Made by a program: the position numbers and the translations under genes
The notes under the pieces: generated by a model
What the model saw: only the letters and a program-made list of their open reading frames with translations
What the model was told of the DNA's origin: nothing
The model's database searches: none
Shown: piece by piece, positions 17,370 to 25,446 of the stretch
How positions within the stretch are numbered: position 1 is the first letter of the stretch
Layout of the letters: each line of letters opens with the position of its first letter
NCBI RefSeq assembly: GCF_039522665.1
Contig: NZ_BAAADV010000001.1
Coordinates: forward strand, 496,001-560,000
Reading direction: 5' to 3'
DNA: 64,000 nt
Source: Natronoarchaeum mannanilyticum
GTDB taxonomy: Archaea; Halobacteriota; Halobacteria; Halobacteriales; Natronoarchaeaceae

Positions 17370-17634
17370 ACTCGTCTTCCGGCGTCGTGAGGACGTCTTC
17401 GAGCGCGTCGATCGCCGCCTCCTCGTCGGGACCGTCGGCCGCGAGCACGACGTCCTCGCCGGACTTGACGCCCAGTCCCGTGACAGCGAGCATGCTCGCG
17501 GCGTTGACCGGCTCGTCGCCGTTGGCGGCGACGGTGATCTCGCTGTCGTACTCGTTTGCCGTCTCGACGAACTTCGAGGCCGGGCGGGCGTGCAGACCGT
17601 CCTCCGGGACGACCGTGACGGTGCGCTCGATCAT
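17362..17634 (-). CDS. ptsH: PTS phosphocarrier HPr
   Basis: A 90-residue HPr. GLHARPASKF puts the phosphorylated His at 15, the canonical position. The Ser-46-like region reads VNAASMLAVTGLGVKSGE. It shares ATGA with the upstream ptfA stop (17631-17634) and overlaps ptsI. The C-terminus is more acidic than bacterial HPr, as expected for a high-salt cytoplasm. Confidence 0.95.
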   Translation of the reverse strand: MIERTVTVVPEDGLHARPASKFVETANEYDSEITVAANGDEPVNAASMLAVTGLGVKSGEDVVLAADGPDEEAAIDALEDVLTTPEDEYE

Positions 17635-18098
17635 TGTTCGACCGCCTCCAGCACGATCTCCTGGACGCGCTCTTTCGATTCGGCCTCGTGGAGATCGTCG
17701 CGCGTCTCCTCGTGCATCAGCGAGCGAGAGAGCGAGCTGAGCATCTGGAGGTGCTCCTCGCCGCCCTCCTCGGGGACCAGCAGCATGAAGATCAGCGTCG
17801 CCGGCTCGTCGTCCATGGCGTCGAAGTCGATCCCGTCGGGGACGCGCGTGAACGCGATCGTCGGCGAGCGGACAGCCGCGCTTTTCGCGTGGGGGATGCC
17901 GATCCCCATGCCGACGCCGGTCGTCGCTTCCTCCTCACGTTCGAGGAGATCTTCGAGAGCCTGCTCGCGGTCGGAGACGCGGTCGGCGTCGACCGCGAGG
18001 TCGAGCAGGAACTCGATGACGCCGCGCTTGTCGGCGGGCGCGCCTTCGAGAGCGATCAGATCTGTCGTCAGCGGGGTGTGTTCCGAGTCGGAGTTCAT
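17631..18098 (-). CDS. ptfA: Fructose PTS enzyme IIA
   Basis: Relays phosphate from HPr to EIIB. The 155-residue protein has the EIIA-fructose signature GMGIGIPHAKS with phospho-His70, then the core strand RSPTIAFTRVPDGIDFDAMD and LIFMLLVPEEGGEEHLQMLS. It lies 55 bases downstream of ptfC, close enough for one transcript. Confidence 0.95.
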   Translation of the reverse strand: MNSDSEHTPLTTDLIALEGAPADKRGVIEFLLDLAVDADRVSDREQALEDLLEREEEATTGVGMGIGIPHAKSAAVRSPTIAFTRVPDGIDFDAMDDEPATLIFMLLVPEEGGEEHLQMLSSLSRSLMHEETRDDLHEAESKERVQEIVLEAVEQ

Positions 18099-18153
18099 AC
18101 GTGTATAGTGGGTTTGATGTTGTAAATAGGACCGTGGTAAGCGGTCGAGTCGA

Positions 18154-19302
18154 TCAGGCCGCGGCGCCGGCCTCCGGTTCGTCGGCGGTCGCTTCTTCGT
18201 GGTCGGGCTTGAGCATCGCGACCAGGCCGGCGGTCACGAGCGTACCCAGCGCGATGCACGCGAGGAAGCCGATGATGTTCTCGGCGACGAAGATCACGAA
18301 GATGCCGCCGTGGGGCGCGGGCATCCCGACGCCGAGGCCCATCGCGGAACCGGCGGCGACCGCGCTCCCGACCATGATGCTCGGGATGACACGGAGCGGG
18401 TCAGCGGCGGCGTAGGGGATCGCGCCCTCGGTGATGAAGGAAAGTCCCATCGGCACGGCCGCGATGGCGTTTTCCTTCATCTCGGGAGCGAACTTGTGGG
18501 GCGCGACGAAGTTCGCCAGCGCGAGGCCCAGCGGCGGCGTCATGCCGGCGATCATCACGGCGGCCATCGGCCCGTAGATGCCGTCGGCGACCAGCACGGT
18601 GCCGAAGACGTACGCGACCTTGTTGACGGGGCCGCCCATGTCGAAGGCCATCATCGCGCCGAGGATCAGGCCGAGGATGACGGCGTTCGAGCCCTGCATG
18701 CCTTCGAGCGTGTTGGTCAGCGCGGTGTCGGCCAGCGCGATCGGGACGCCGAGCACGAGGATGACCAGCGGCGCGAGCAGCGCTGTCGTGAACACCGGGA
18801 TCACGAGGATCGGCATCATCGGCTGGACCGACGACGGCACGTTCCATCCCTTCATCCACTTGGCGACGTAGCCCGCGAGGAGACCGGCCACGATCGCGCC
18901 GAGGAAGCCGGCGCTGGCCCCCTCCGAGGAGATGCCGACCAGCTCGCCCGCCTGGACGATGATCGTCGTCTGTTGGATCGCGTACGCGAGGATGAACCCC
19001 GGTGCGAGCCCGGGTTTGTCCGCGATTGCGTACGCGATGTATCCCCCGAGGACCGGAATCATGATCGTCAGCCCGAGACCGCCGACCTGACCCAGGAACC
19101 ATCCGAGCGATCCGGGGTGCTGGAAGACCGTTTCCGTGTCGCCGACCGTCCACGGTAGTTCCGCCACGAGGAACGCCAGCGCGGTGAAGATCCCGCCGAT
19201 CGTGACGAACGGAATCATGAAGGAGACCCCCGTCATGAGGTCTTCTTTCACCGAAGTGACGTGCGAGCGCAGCCTGTTTTCTGCCTGGTCTTTGGTTGCC
19301 AT
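18154..19302 (-). CDS. ptfC: Fructose PTS enzyme IIC (membrane permease)
   Basis: Integral membrane channel that transports and phosphorylates fructose to fructose-1-phosphate. The protein has 382 residues from ATG 19302 (MATKDQAENR) and about nine hydrophobic segments. It carries the EIIC loop ITEGAIPYAAADPLRVIP and the MAFDMGGPVNKVAYVFG segment. A longer reading to 19329 lacks support. It is first in the ptfC-ptfA-ptsH-ptsI-ptfB operon, and a regulated promoter lies upstream. Confidence 0.95.
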   Translation of the reverse strand: MATKDQAENRLRSHVTSVKEDLMTGVSFMIPFVTIGGIFTALAFLVAELPWTVGDTETVFQHPGSLGWFLGQVGGLGLTIMIPVLGGYIAYAIADKPGLAPGFILAYAIQQTTIIVQAGELVGISSEGASAGFLGAIVAGLLAGYVAKWMKGWNVPSSVQPMMPILVIPVFTTALLAPLVILVLGVPIALADTALTNTLEGMQGSNAVILGLILGAMMAFDMGGPVNKVAYVFGTVLVADGIYGPMAAVMIAGMTPPLGLALANFVAPHKFAPEMKENAIAAVPMGLSFITEGAIPYAAADPLRVIPSIMVGSAVAAGSAMGLGVGMPAPHGGIFVIFVAENIIGFLACIALGTLVTAGLVAMLKPDHEEATADEPEAGAAA

Positions 19303-19666
19303 TGTCGCTCTGGAAGCTAGTACTTCCACATATGCAAAAGTATTTTCGGACGTGATTGTTTACTACTGTTCTGTCCCCGGCAGGGGTCGATATCGTTCAC
19401 GATAGGGGAGACGCCATCGCAGAATCGCCGCCTAAGTCGCTCTCTCGGCATCGAGTAGCAATATTTGCGAGACTGCGTATCGTCATCACGTACCAATACC
19501 TGCAGAATCAATCACCCGAACGCCACACACCGGCAGTTTACTTCCGATACGTCCCGATTCGAGCGCCGATATGCCGCATATCGATATATTCCGATCACGT
19601 ACGATCGAAAGAGGTGATAAACAGTTATAGCGGTGGGTCCCAACGTGTCGAACGAACGGACGACTC
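19303..19666. promoter_or_regulatory. Divergent regulatory region ptfC / glpR
   Basis: This 364-base gene-free, AT-richer region separates the PTS operon from glpR-pfkB. On the ptfC side, ACGTGATTGTTTACTACTGTT at 19350-19370 lies 48 bases before the ATG, with AATACTTTTGC below it as TATA. On the glpR side, AGTTATAGCGG near 19623-19633 gives a start about 15 bases before the ATG. A run AGGTGATAAACAGTT just upstream contains the GTGAT and ACAGTT parts of the shared element with a shorter spacer. GlpR probably also binds here. Confidence 0.6.
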
Positions 19667-20428
19667 ATGCTACCGGAAGCACGCCAGCGAAAGATCGTCG
19701 AACTCGTCTCCGAGCGGGACGGCTGTTCGGTCGAGGAACTCTCCGAGAAGATGGACTGCTCGAAGGCGACGATCCGCCGGGATCTGAACGAGCTCGCGGA
19801 TCGCCAGCTGATCGAGCGCTCACACGGCGGCGCCGTCCCCGCGACGTCGGTCGGCCAGGAGCAGACGTACCGCCAGAAGGAGGTTCAAAATCTCGACGGC
19901 AAGGTCGCGATCGCCGAGCGGGCGGTCGAGGAGGTCCACGACAACCAGGTCGTGTTCTTCGACGCCGGCTCGACGACGATGCAGGTCGCAAAGCAACTGC
20001 CCGCCAACGACACCGTGCTGGCGGTCACGAACTCCCCGCTGCAGGCGATGGAACTCGACGACGACGGCACCGAGGTCAAACTCACCGGCGGGTCGCTGCG
20101 CCGCCCGACCCGGGCGCTCGTGGGGCCGAGCGCCGAGCGGTTCATGGAGCGGATGACGTTCGACGTGCTATTTCTGGGAACGAACGCCATCGCCGCCGAC
20201 GGCGGGCTGATGACGCCCAACGAGGACGAGGCGCGGATCAAGGAGCTGATGATCGAGAAGTCCCACCGGGTCGTGCTGGTCGCCGACGGGTCGAAGATCG
20301 GCGAGCAGAGCTTCATCAGCTTCGCCGACATCGCCGACATCGACGTGTTCGTCACCGACGCCGACGTGCCGAGTGACCTCGCCGAACAGTTCGAGACCGA
20401 CGACGTCACGCTCGCGGAGGTACGATGA
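19667..20428 (+). CDS. glpR: DeoR-family repressor GlpR
   Basis: A 253-residue DeoR/GlpR protein. The N-terminal helix-turn-helix (residues 3-56, with CSKATIRRDLNELADRQLIERSHGGAV) is followed by the DeoRC sugar-phosphate sensor (FFDAGSTTMQ, TNAIAADGGLMTPNEDEARIK, VVLVADGSKIG). In Haloferax the homologue represses fructose and glycerol genes and is cotranscribed with pfkB. Here it overlaps pfkB by four bases (ATGA) and faces the PTS operon, so the same circuit is expected. Confidence 0.93.
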   Translation: MLPEARQRKIVELVSERDGCSVEELSEKMDCSKATIRRDLNELADRQLIERSHGGAVPATSVGQEQTYRQKEVQNLDGKVAIAERAVEEVHDNQVVFFDAGSTTMQVAKQLPANDTVLAVTNSPLQAMELDDDGTEVKLTGGSLRRPTRALVGPSAERFMERMTFDVLFLGTNAIAADGGLMTPNEDEARIKELMIEKSHRVVLVADGSKIGEQSFISFADIADIDVFVTDADVPSDLAEQFETDDVTLAEVR

Positions 20429-21348
20429 TCGTCACCGTGACGTTCAACCCGGCGGTCGACCACACCATCCAGGTCGACGCCATGCCGGCGCCGGGCGCCG
20501 TCGCGCGCACCGACCGGGCGCAGTTCGACGCCGGCGGCAAGGGGATCAACGTCTCGCAGTACCTGACCGGGCTGGGCGCCGACACCGTCGCGACGGGGCT
20601 GGTCGGGGACTTCCTCGGCGAGTACATCCGGAGCGAGCTCGACGACGCGGAAATCCCGGCCGATCTCGTCGAGATCGACGGCAAAACCAGACTTAACACG
20701 ACGATCCTCTCCGACGACGGCGAGTTCAAGATCAACCACGACGGGCCGACCGTCGGCGCCGCGGTCGTCGACGACGCGATCGACGCGATCGAGCGCCACG
20801 ACCCCGAAATGTGTCTGGTCGCCGGGAGCCTCCCGCCGGGGCTCGGACCCGGAGCCATCGATCGGATCGCCCGCGCGGGCGAGTGGGACGCCGTCGTCGA
20901 CGTCGGCGGCGCGACGCTCCAGGAACTCGACGCCGACTACGCGCTGTGCAAGCCCAACTGGGAGGAACTCGCCGCCGCCGTCGACCGGCCGGTCGAGACA
21001 GTCGAGGACTGTCTCCTCGCCGCGGACGCGCTCCGCGAACGGGGATTCGAGCGCGTCGTCGCCTCGCTGGGCGCCGACGGCGCCCTGCTGGCGAGCCCCG
21101 ACGCACTTGTTCACGCCGCCGCGTTAGACGTCGAGGTCGCCGACACGGTCGGCGCCGGCGACGCGATGCTGGCGGGCGTGCTCTCGGAACTCGTCGACGA
21201 GGGAGACGAGCGGGCGGCGCTGCGCCGCGGCGTCGCCGTCGCCTCGCGAGTCGTCGCGAACACCGGGACGACGGTCCCCTCGTTCGCGGAGCTGGACGCC
21301 GCGGCCGACCGCGTCGAACTCACCGACTACTCCTCGCTGCGCGAGTGA
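20425..21348 (+). CDS. pfkB: 1-phosphofructokinase (PfkB family)
   Basis: Phosphorylates fructose-1-phosphate, the PTS product, to fructose-1,6-bisphosphate. The 307-residue ribokinase-fold protein has the entry motif GGKGINVSQYLTGLG, the NHDGPTV substrate segment, and the C-terminal anion-hole/catalytic motif DTVGAGDAMLAG. The gene pair glpR-pfkB and the adjacent fructose PTS make fructose-1-phosphate the most likely substrate over tagatose-6-phosphate. Confidence 0.93.
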   Translation: MIVTVTFNPAVDHTIQVDAMPAPGAVARTDRAQFDAGGKGINVSQYLTGLGADTVATGLVGDFLGEYIRSELDDAEIPADLVEIDGKTRLNTTILSDDGEFKINHDGPTVGAAVVDDAIDAIERHDPEMCLVAGSLPPGLGPGAIDRIARAGEWDAVVDVGGATLQELDADYALCKPNWEELAAAVDRPVETVEDCLLAADALRERGFERVVASLGADGALLASPDALVHAAALDVEVADTVGAGDAMLAGVLSELVDEGDERAALRRGVAVASRVVANTGTTVPSFAELDAAADRVELTDYSSLRE

Positions 21349-21451
21349 GCGGCACGTCCGTTCTCATCGAGTCGTCCACTACGTCGCCGCGCCGTCCACG
21401 ACGCCGCCGCGCCGTCCGAGTCGTCTACCGCACTGTCAGTTCTACGGCCGC

Positions 21452-22294
21452 TCACCCGCCGAGCCGCTCCTCCAGCTCATCGATCATCTCGGGCGACCCG
21501 AAGAAGGTCGGGAGCCGCTGGTGGAGCCCCTCGGGTTCGACGTCGAGGATACGCTCGTGGCCGGTCGAGGCCGCCCCGCCGGCCGATTCGACGACGTAGG
21601 CCACCGGGTTCGACTCGTACTGCAGCCGGAGCACGCCGTCGGGCCGCGAGCGCTGGGCCGGATAGCCGACGATGCCGCCCTTCGCGAGCAGGTGCTGGAC
21701 GTCGGCGACCATCGCGCCGGTGTACCGGAGCTTCGTGCGGTGGTACAGATCGTCGGCGAACTCGGCGACGGGGTCGAACCACGTGTCGGGCCCGCCCGCG
21801 AACCCCCAGATGGCGTTTTCCTCGGCCAGCGAGACCGGCGTCGAGTCGACGATCTCGCCGTCCGAAAGGACGTACTCGGTCGCCTCGCCGTCGACCGCGA
21901 CGGTCAGCGTCGTCGTCGGGCCGAACACCAGTACCATCCCCGCGATCAGGTCGTCGCCCGTCGCGGGGAGCTCGCCGTCGTACACCGCCAGGATCGTTCC
22001 GACGGTCGTGTTCGACGCCAGGTTCGAGGAGCCGTCGAGCGGGTCGGTCGCGACGGCGAGCCCGCCGCCGACGTCCGCGATTTCCTCGCGCTCCTCGCTG
22101 GCGAACGCGCCGACGCCGTCGATCGGCGCCAGCACCTCGTAGAGCAGTTCGTCGAGTTTGCGGTCGGCGAGCGACTGCTCGTCGCCGCTGGGGTTCGTCC
22201 CGCTTTTCGCCCCTCGGTGGTCGCCCAGGGCCGCCCGCAGTTCGGGCGCGACCTCGACCACCGCGTCGACGACCTCGTCGACGACGCCGCTCAT
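21452..22294 (-). CDS. fbp: Fructose-1,6-bisphosphatase, class I
   Basis: Gluconeogenic phosphatase of 280 residues. The metal-binding motif DPLDGSSNLASN, the upstream FASEERE acidic site and LRYTGAMVADVQHLLAKGG identify class I FBPase. I use ATG 22294, which has GGAGG four bases upstream. The frame stays open far upstream but without family similarity. It converges on pfkB with 103 bases between them, so opposing kinase and phosphatase genes lie tail to tail. A micro-ORF ends on its start codon. Confidence 0.93.
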   Translation of the reverse strand: MSGVVDEVVDAVVEVAPELRAALGDHRGAKSGTNPSGDEQSLADRKLDELLYEVLAPIDGVGAFASEEREEIADVGGGLAVATDPLDGSSNLASNTTVGTILAVYDGELPATGDDLIAGMVLVFGPTTTLTVAVDGEATEYVLSDGEIVDSTPVSLAEENAIWGFAGGPDTWFDPVAEFADDLYHRTKLRYTGAMVADVQHLLAKGGIVGYPAQRSRPDGVLRLQYESNPVAYVVESAGGAASTGHERILDVEPEGLHQRLPTFFGSPEMIDELEERLGG

Positions 22295-22341
22295 CGCGCC
22301 TCCGTGCCGGCTCGTCCGTCCGCGGATCGCTGTTCGGTCAT
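22291..22341 (-). CDS. Possible 16-residue leader ORF overlapping fbp
   Basis: The ATG at 22341 opens MTEQRSADGRAGTEAR and ends in a TGA that shares ATGA with the fbp start. A weak box (GGTTAGTG on the minus strand, near 22366-22372) lies about 27 bases above, so the mRNA could begin at this ATG. No function is claimed; it would make fbp translation depend on termination-reinitiation. Confidence 0.3.
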   Translation of the reverse strand: MTEQRSADGRAGTEAR

Positions 22342-22470
22342 GCGAGAGTCCACTCCGTGCGCCCACTAACCGTTTGCGGACGCGCTCGTTTTCGTTCGGT
22401 CGACGCGGGAACGCCGGACGATCGGTCAGATCGGACGGTGCAGCTCCGGGCACCTGTCGCGTCGGCCGTA

Positions 22471-22668
22471 CTACAACAGCAGCGAGATGATCGCCAACAC
22501 GAGGAAGATCAGCACGAACACGCGGGCGATGTCCATCGAGACGCCGGCGACGCCCCGGGCGCCGACGGCCGCCGCGATGATCGCCAGCACGAAAAACAGG
22601 ATCGCCCACTGCAGGAACTCTCCCGTGAGCTGAACCGGGAGCGCCTGCGCGGCGACGGAGAGGCTCAC
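22471..22668 (-). CDS. DUF1328-type small membrane protein
   Basis: A 65-residue protein with two membrane helices: [19 protein letters not shown] and [19 protein letters not shown]. The pattern W-A-I-x-F-F-V-L-A-I-I-A plus a Gly-Val-Ala-Gly turn matches the YtjA/DUF1328 family, whose function is unknown. The GTG start has a near-perfect Shine-Dalgarno (GAGGTGATC) four bases upstream, unusual in this mostly leaderless window. That points to a longer 5' leader. Confidence 0.8.
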   Translation of the reverse strand: MSLSVAAQALPVQLTGEFLQWAILFFVLAIIAAAVGARGVAGVSMDIARVFVLIFLVLAIISLLL

Positions 22669-23030
22669 GCGCGATCACCTCGATGCACGGGACGCTGTGG
22701 TGTCCGCGAGTCGAACCCCCGCCGTGACGGACTGCGTGCCATCGACATACTGGCAGGTTCGCCGAGATCGGACTTTGTAACGGCCCGGTTATCGCCGGAA
22801 ATCCGCGATTACTCGGCGTGACGCCCCCGCGGAGCGGGCGGGACGACCGGTGCCGTGAGAGAACACGCGGCCCCCGACGGGGCGGGTTTCGAAGCCCTTA
22901 TGCGCCGAACCGGACAAGAATCTCCCACTCGCTGGACGACACGGGCACCAGCGGGCACCTGCCGCACGCGCGACAGGACGGGATGTGGCCGGACTGCCGG
23001 CTGAACCACGCAACGCCCGTGGTGATAACC
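22669..23030. other. Intergenic region between DUF1328 gene and rpl15e
   Basis: I see no protein gene in these 362 bases. On the rpl15e side CCCTTATGCG near 22897-22906 could be the promoter. That leaves a leader of about 100 bases with several short GC-rich stems (CGGGCACC against GGTGCCCG-like pieces). Ribosomal protein genes are sometimes autoregulated through such leaders; there is no direct evidence here. Confidence 0.35.
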
Positions 23031-23621
23031 ATGGCACGAAGCTTCTACTCGCACATCAAGGACGCCTGGAAGGATCCGGGCGACGGACAGCTCGCGGAAC
23101 TGCAGTGGCAGCGCAAGCAGGAGTGGCGCGATCAGGGCGCAATCGAGCGCGTCGAGCGCCCCACCCGCCTTGACAAGGCCCGTGAACTGGGCTACAAGGC
23201 GAAGCAGGGCGTCGTCGTCGCGCGCGTCAGCGTCCGCAAGGGCTCTGCGCGCAAGGTCCGACACAAGGCCGGCCGCCGAACGAAGCGCCAGGGGGTCAAC
23301 CGCATCACGCGGCGCAAGAACCTCCAGCGCATCGCCGAGGAGCGCGCCAGCCGCAAGTTCCGCAACCTGCGCGTCCTGAATAGCTACTGGGTCGGCGAGG
23401 ACGGCAGCCAGAAGTGGCACGAAGTCATCCTCATCGATCCGAACCACCCCGCGATCGAGAACGACGACGAGCTCAACTGGATCTGCGACGACACCCACCA
23501 GGGTCGCGCGTTCCGCGGCAAGACCAGCGCCGGCCAGCGCGGCCGGGGTCAGCAGAACCGCGGCAAGGGTACCGAGCACACCAAGCCCTCGATCAGCGGC
23601 GACCGCAACCGCGGCAAGTAG
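23031..23621 (+). CDS. rpl15e: 50S ribosomal protein L15e
   Basis: A 196-residue basic ribosomal protein, standing out from the acidic neighbours. MARSFYSHIKDAWKDP, LGYKAKQGVVVARVSVRKG and the Arg/Lys/Gly-rich C-terminus (RGKTSAGQRGRGQQNRGKG) are L15e signatures. L15e occurs only in archaea and eukaryotes and sits near the peptide-exit region of 23S rRNA. The ATG at 23031 is the family start; the open frame upstream is non-coding leader. Confidence 0.97.
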   Translation: MARSFYSHIKDAWKDPGDGQLAELQWQRKQEWRDQGAIERVERPTRLDKARELGYKAKQGVVVARVSVRKGSARKVRHKAGRRTKRQGVNRITRRKNLQRIAEERASRKFRNLRVLNSYWVGEDGSQKWHEVILIDPNHPAIENDDELNWICDDTHQGRAFRGKTSAGQRGRGQQNRGKGTEHTKPSISGDRNRGK

Positions 23622-23650
23622 ACGCCGCCTTCGATTTTCCGTATTTTTCG
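23622..23650 (+). terminator. T-rich terminator after rpl15e
   Basis: Right after the stop lie two T runs (GATTTTCC and GTATTTTTCG) in otherwise GC-rich DNA, the usual archaeal termination pattern. The next gene starts 150 bases later. Confidence 0.55.
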
Positions 23651-23800
23651 GCCCCGTAGCCGCGGCGCCGCGCACCGCGCTGATAACGGGGTCTCACCGT
23701 CGCGCCCGCTACGCGGCCGCCCGCAGCGCTCGCTACGGCACCGCCGCCAGACCGTTCGATCGGCAAACAAGTTCAAGCGTGATGACGACAAACGCTCGCC

Positions 23801-24640
23801 ATGGGCACGGACGAACTACCGTCGGGGACGCGGATGGGACGGGTGCGGCTCCGGGTGAACGACGTCGACGAGCAAGTCGAGTTCTACCGCCGGGTCGTCG
23901 GCGTCCCGACGGTCGACCGCGGGGACGGTCGAGCGACGCTACGAGCGGGCGAGGAGACGCTACTGGAACTGATCGAGGACCCCGAGGCGCCCGACCGACC
24001 GCGATCCGCCGCGGGGCTGTTCCACGTCGCGATCAGGGTGCCGGACCGGGACGCGCTCGCGGACGCGCTGGCACGGGTTCGCGCGGAGTGGACGCTGAGC
24101 GGCGCCGCGGACCACGACGCCAGCGAGGCGCTCTACCTGACCGACCCCGAGGGCAACGGGATCGAACTGTACTGCGACCGACCGCGCGAGGAGTGGCCCC
24201 GCGTCGAGGACGGCCGGGTCGACATCGGCACCGCACCGCTGGATATGGACTCGCTGGCGGGCGGCGACGCCGACGCCGCGCTCCCGCGGGGGACCGACGT
24301 GGGGCACGTCCACCTGGAGGTGTCGACGCTCGCGCCCTCGCGGTCGTTCTACGTCGACGCGCTGGGCTTTGACGTCTCGGGGACGTTCGACGACGGCGCC
24401 GCCTTCCTCGCGGCCGGCGACTACCACCACCACCTGGCGCTCAACACCTGGAACGGCCGGACCGAGCCCGTCAGCGAGCACCGGGGGCTGGTCGGGTTCG
24501 ACGTCGTCGTTCCGGACGCCGAGGCGATGGCGGCGACGCGGCGGCGCCTGGAGGGTCACAGCGTCGCCGTCGAACGTCGGGGCGATCACCTCCGCATCGA
24601 GGACCCCGACGGGATCGGCGTTCGGGTGACCACGGGGTAG
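23801..24640 (+). CDS. Tandem VOC-domain protein (CatE/glyoxalase-like dioxygenase family)
   Basis: A 279-residue protein of two vicinal-oxygen-chelate halves: residues 10-125 (MGRVRLRVNDVDEQVEFYRRVVGV ... LTDPEGNGIELYCDRP) and 165-279 (GHVHLEVSTLAPSRSFYVDALGFDV ... RIEDPDGIGVRV). The second half has HVHLEV, YHHHLALNTW and RIEDPDG, resembling the metal site of CatE-type catechol 2,3-dioxygenases. The first half starts RVRLRV, without the His. Substrate unknown. Confidence 0.85.
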   Translation: MGTDELPSGTRMGRVRLRVNDVDEQVEFYRRVVGVPTVDRGDGRATLRAGEETLLELIEDPEAPDRPRSAAGLFHVAIRVPDRDALADALARVRAEWTLSGAADHDASEALYLTDPEGNGIELYCDRPREEWPRVEDGRVDIGTAPLDMDSLAGGDADAALPRGTDVGHVHLEVSTLAPSRSFYVDALGFDVSGTFDDGAAFLAAGDYHHHLALNTWNGRTEPVSEHRGLVGFDVVVPDAEAMAATRRRLEGHSVAVERRGDHLRIEDPDGIGVRVTTG

Positions 24641-24694
24641 CGTTCGCGGCGAGACGCCGCTGTCCATCGAGCGCGGCGAGATGCCACGCGGGTG

Positions 24695-24710
24695 CGGCGT
24701 CCGGACGCCG
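24695..24710. repeat. Intergenic perfect palindrome CGGCGTCCGGACGCCG
   Basis: A 16-base perfect palindrome in the 146-base spacer between the VOC and DsbA-like genes. The same or near-identical palindrome recurs between genes at 51192-51232 and 56519-56574. Confidence 0.6.
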
Positions 24711-24786
24711 CGCTCGCACGAGCGCCTGGGCGTAACGCGCTCACGAGCGCGTCCCCCTTTTCCGACTGGCGCCGCAACGTGGTGGT

Positions 24787-25419
24787 ATGAGTCAACAGGC
24801 CGCCGAGCGGATCACGGTGTACGCCGACTACGTTTGCCCGTTCTGCTATCTGGGACGGCAGTCGCTCGATCAGTACCAGGACGAGCGCGACGAGGAACTG
24901 GAGATCGACTGGCACCCCTTCGACCTGCGGTCGGGCAAGCGCGGGCCCGACGGCGAGATCGACCACTCCGTCGACGACGGGAAGGACGAGGAGTACTTCG
25001 AGCAGGCCAAGGAGAACGTCCGGCGGCTCCAGGAGAAGTACGACGCCGAGATGGAACTGGAGCTCTCCCGCGACATCGACTCGCTGAACGCGCAGGTGGC
25101 ATCCTACCACGTCAAAGGGAACTACGACTACGATCAGTGGCTCGAGTTCGACGAGGCCATCTACGCCGCGCTGTGGCAGGACGGCCGCGACATCGGCGAG
25201 CCGGACGTGCTGGCCGACATCGCGGAGGACGTCGGCCTCGACTCCGAGGAGATCAGGGACGCGATCGACGACGACGGGCTGCGCGATGAGCTCACCCAGC
25301 AGTTCTCCGTCGCCCAGCAGCAGGGCGTCACGGGCGTCCCGACGTTCGCCTACGAGGGGTACGCCGCGCGCGGCGCCGTCCCGCCCGAGCAGCTCCGGCG
25401 GCTGGTCGAAGGCGAGTAG
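24787..25419 (+). CDS. DsbA-family (FrnE-type) thiol oxidoreductase
   Basis: A 210-residue thioredoxin-fold protein with a helical insertion. The redox motif CPFC is at residues 17-20 (YADYVCPFCYLGRQSL), and the cis-Pro loop is QQGVTGVPTFAYEGY. Arrangement and length match the FrnE/2-hydroxychromene isomerase-like DsbA subfamily. There is no signal peptide, so it acts in the cytoplasm, probably in thiol or oxidative-stress chemistry. It is a single gene with no evident partner. Confidence 0.88.
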   Translation: MSQQAAERITVYADYVCPFCYLGRQSLDQYQDERDEELEIDWHPFDLRSGKRGPDGEIDHSVDDGKDEEYFEQAKENVRRLQEKYDAEMELELSRDIDSLNAQVASYHVKGNYDYDQWLEFDEAIYAALWQDGRDIGEPDVLADIAEDVGLDSEEIRDAIDDDGLRDELTQQFSVAQQQGVTGVPTFAYEGYAARGAVPPEQLRRLVEGE

Positions 25420-25446
25420 CGGCGTCGAAACGAGGGCGCCGCCGAG

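Noticed and set aside
22885-22905. GGGTTTCGAAGCCC resembles a tRNA T-arm.
   Set aside because: No acceptor, D or anticodon arm can be built around it, and the loop does not fit a 5-bp stem with TTCRANY.
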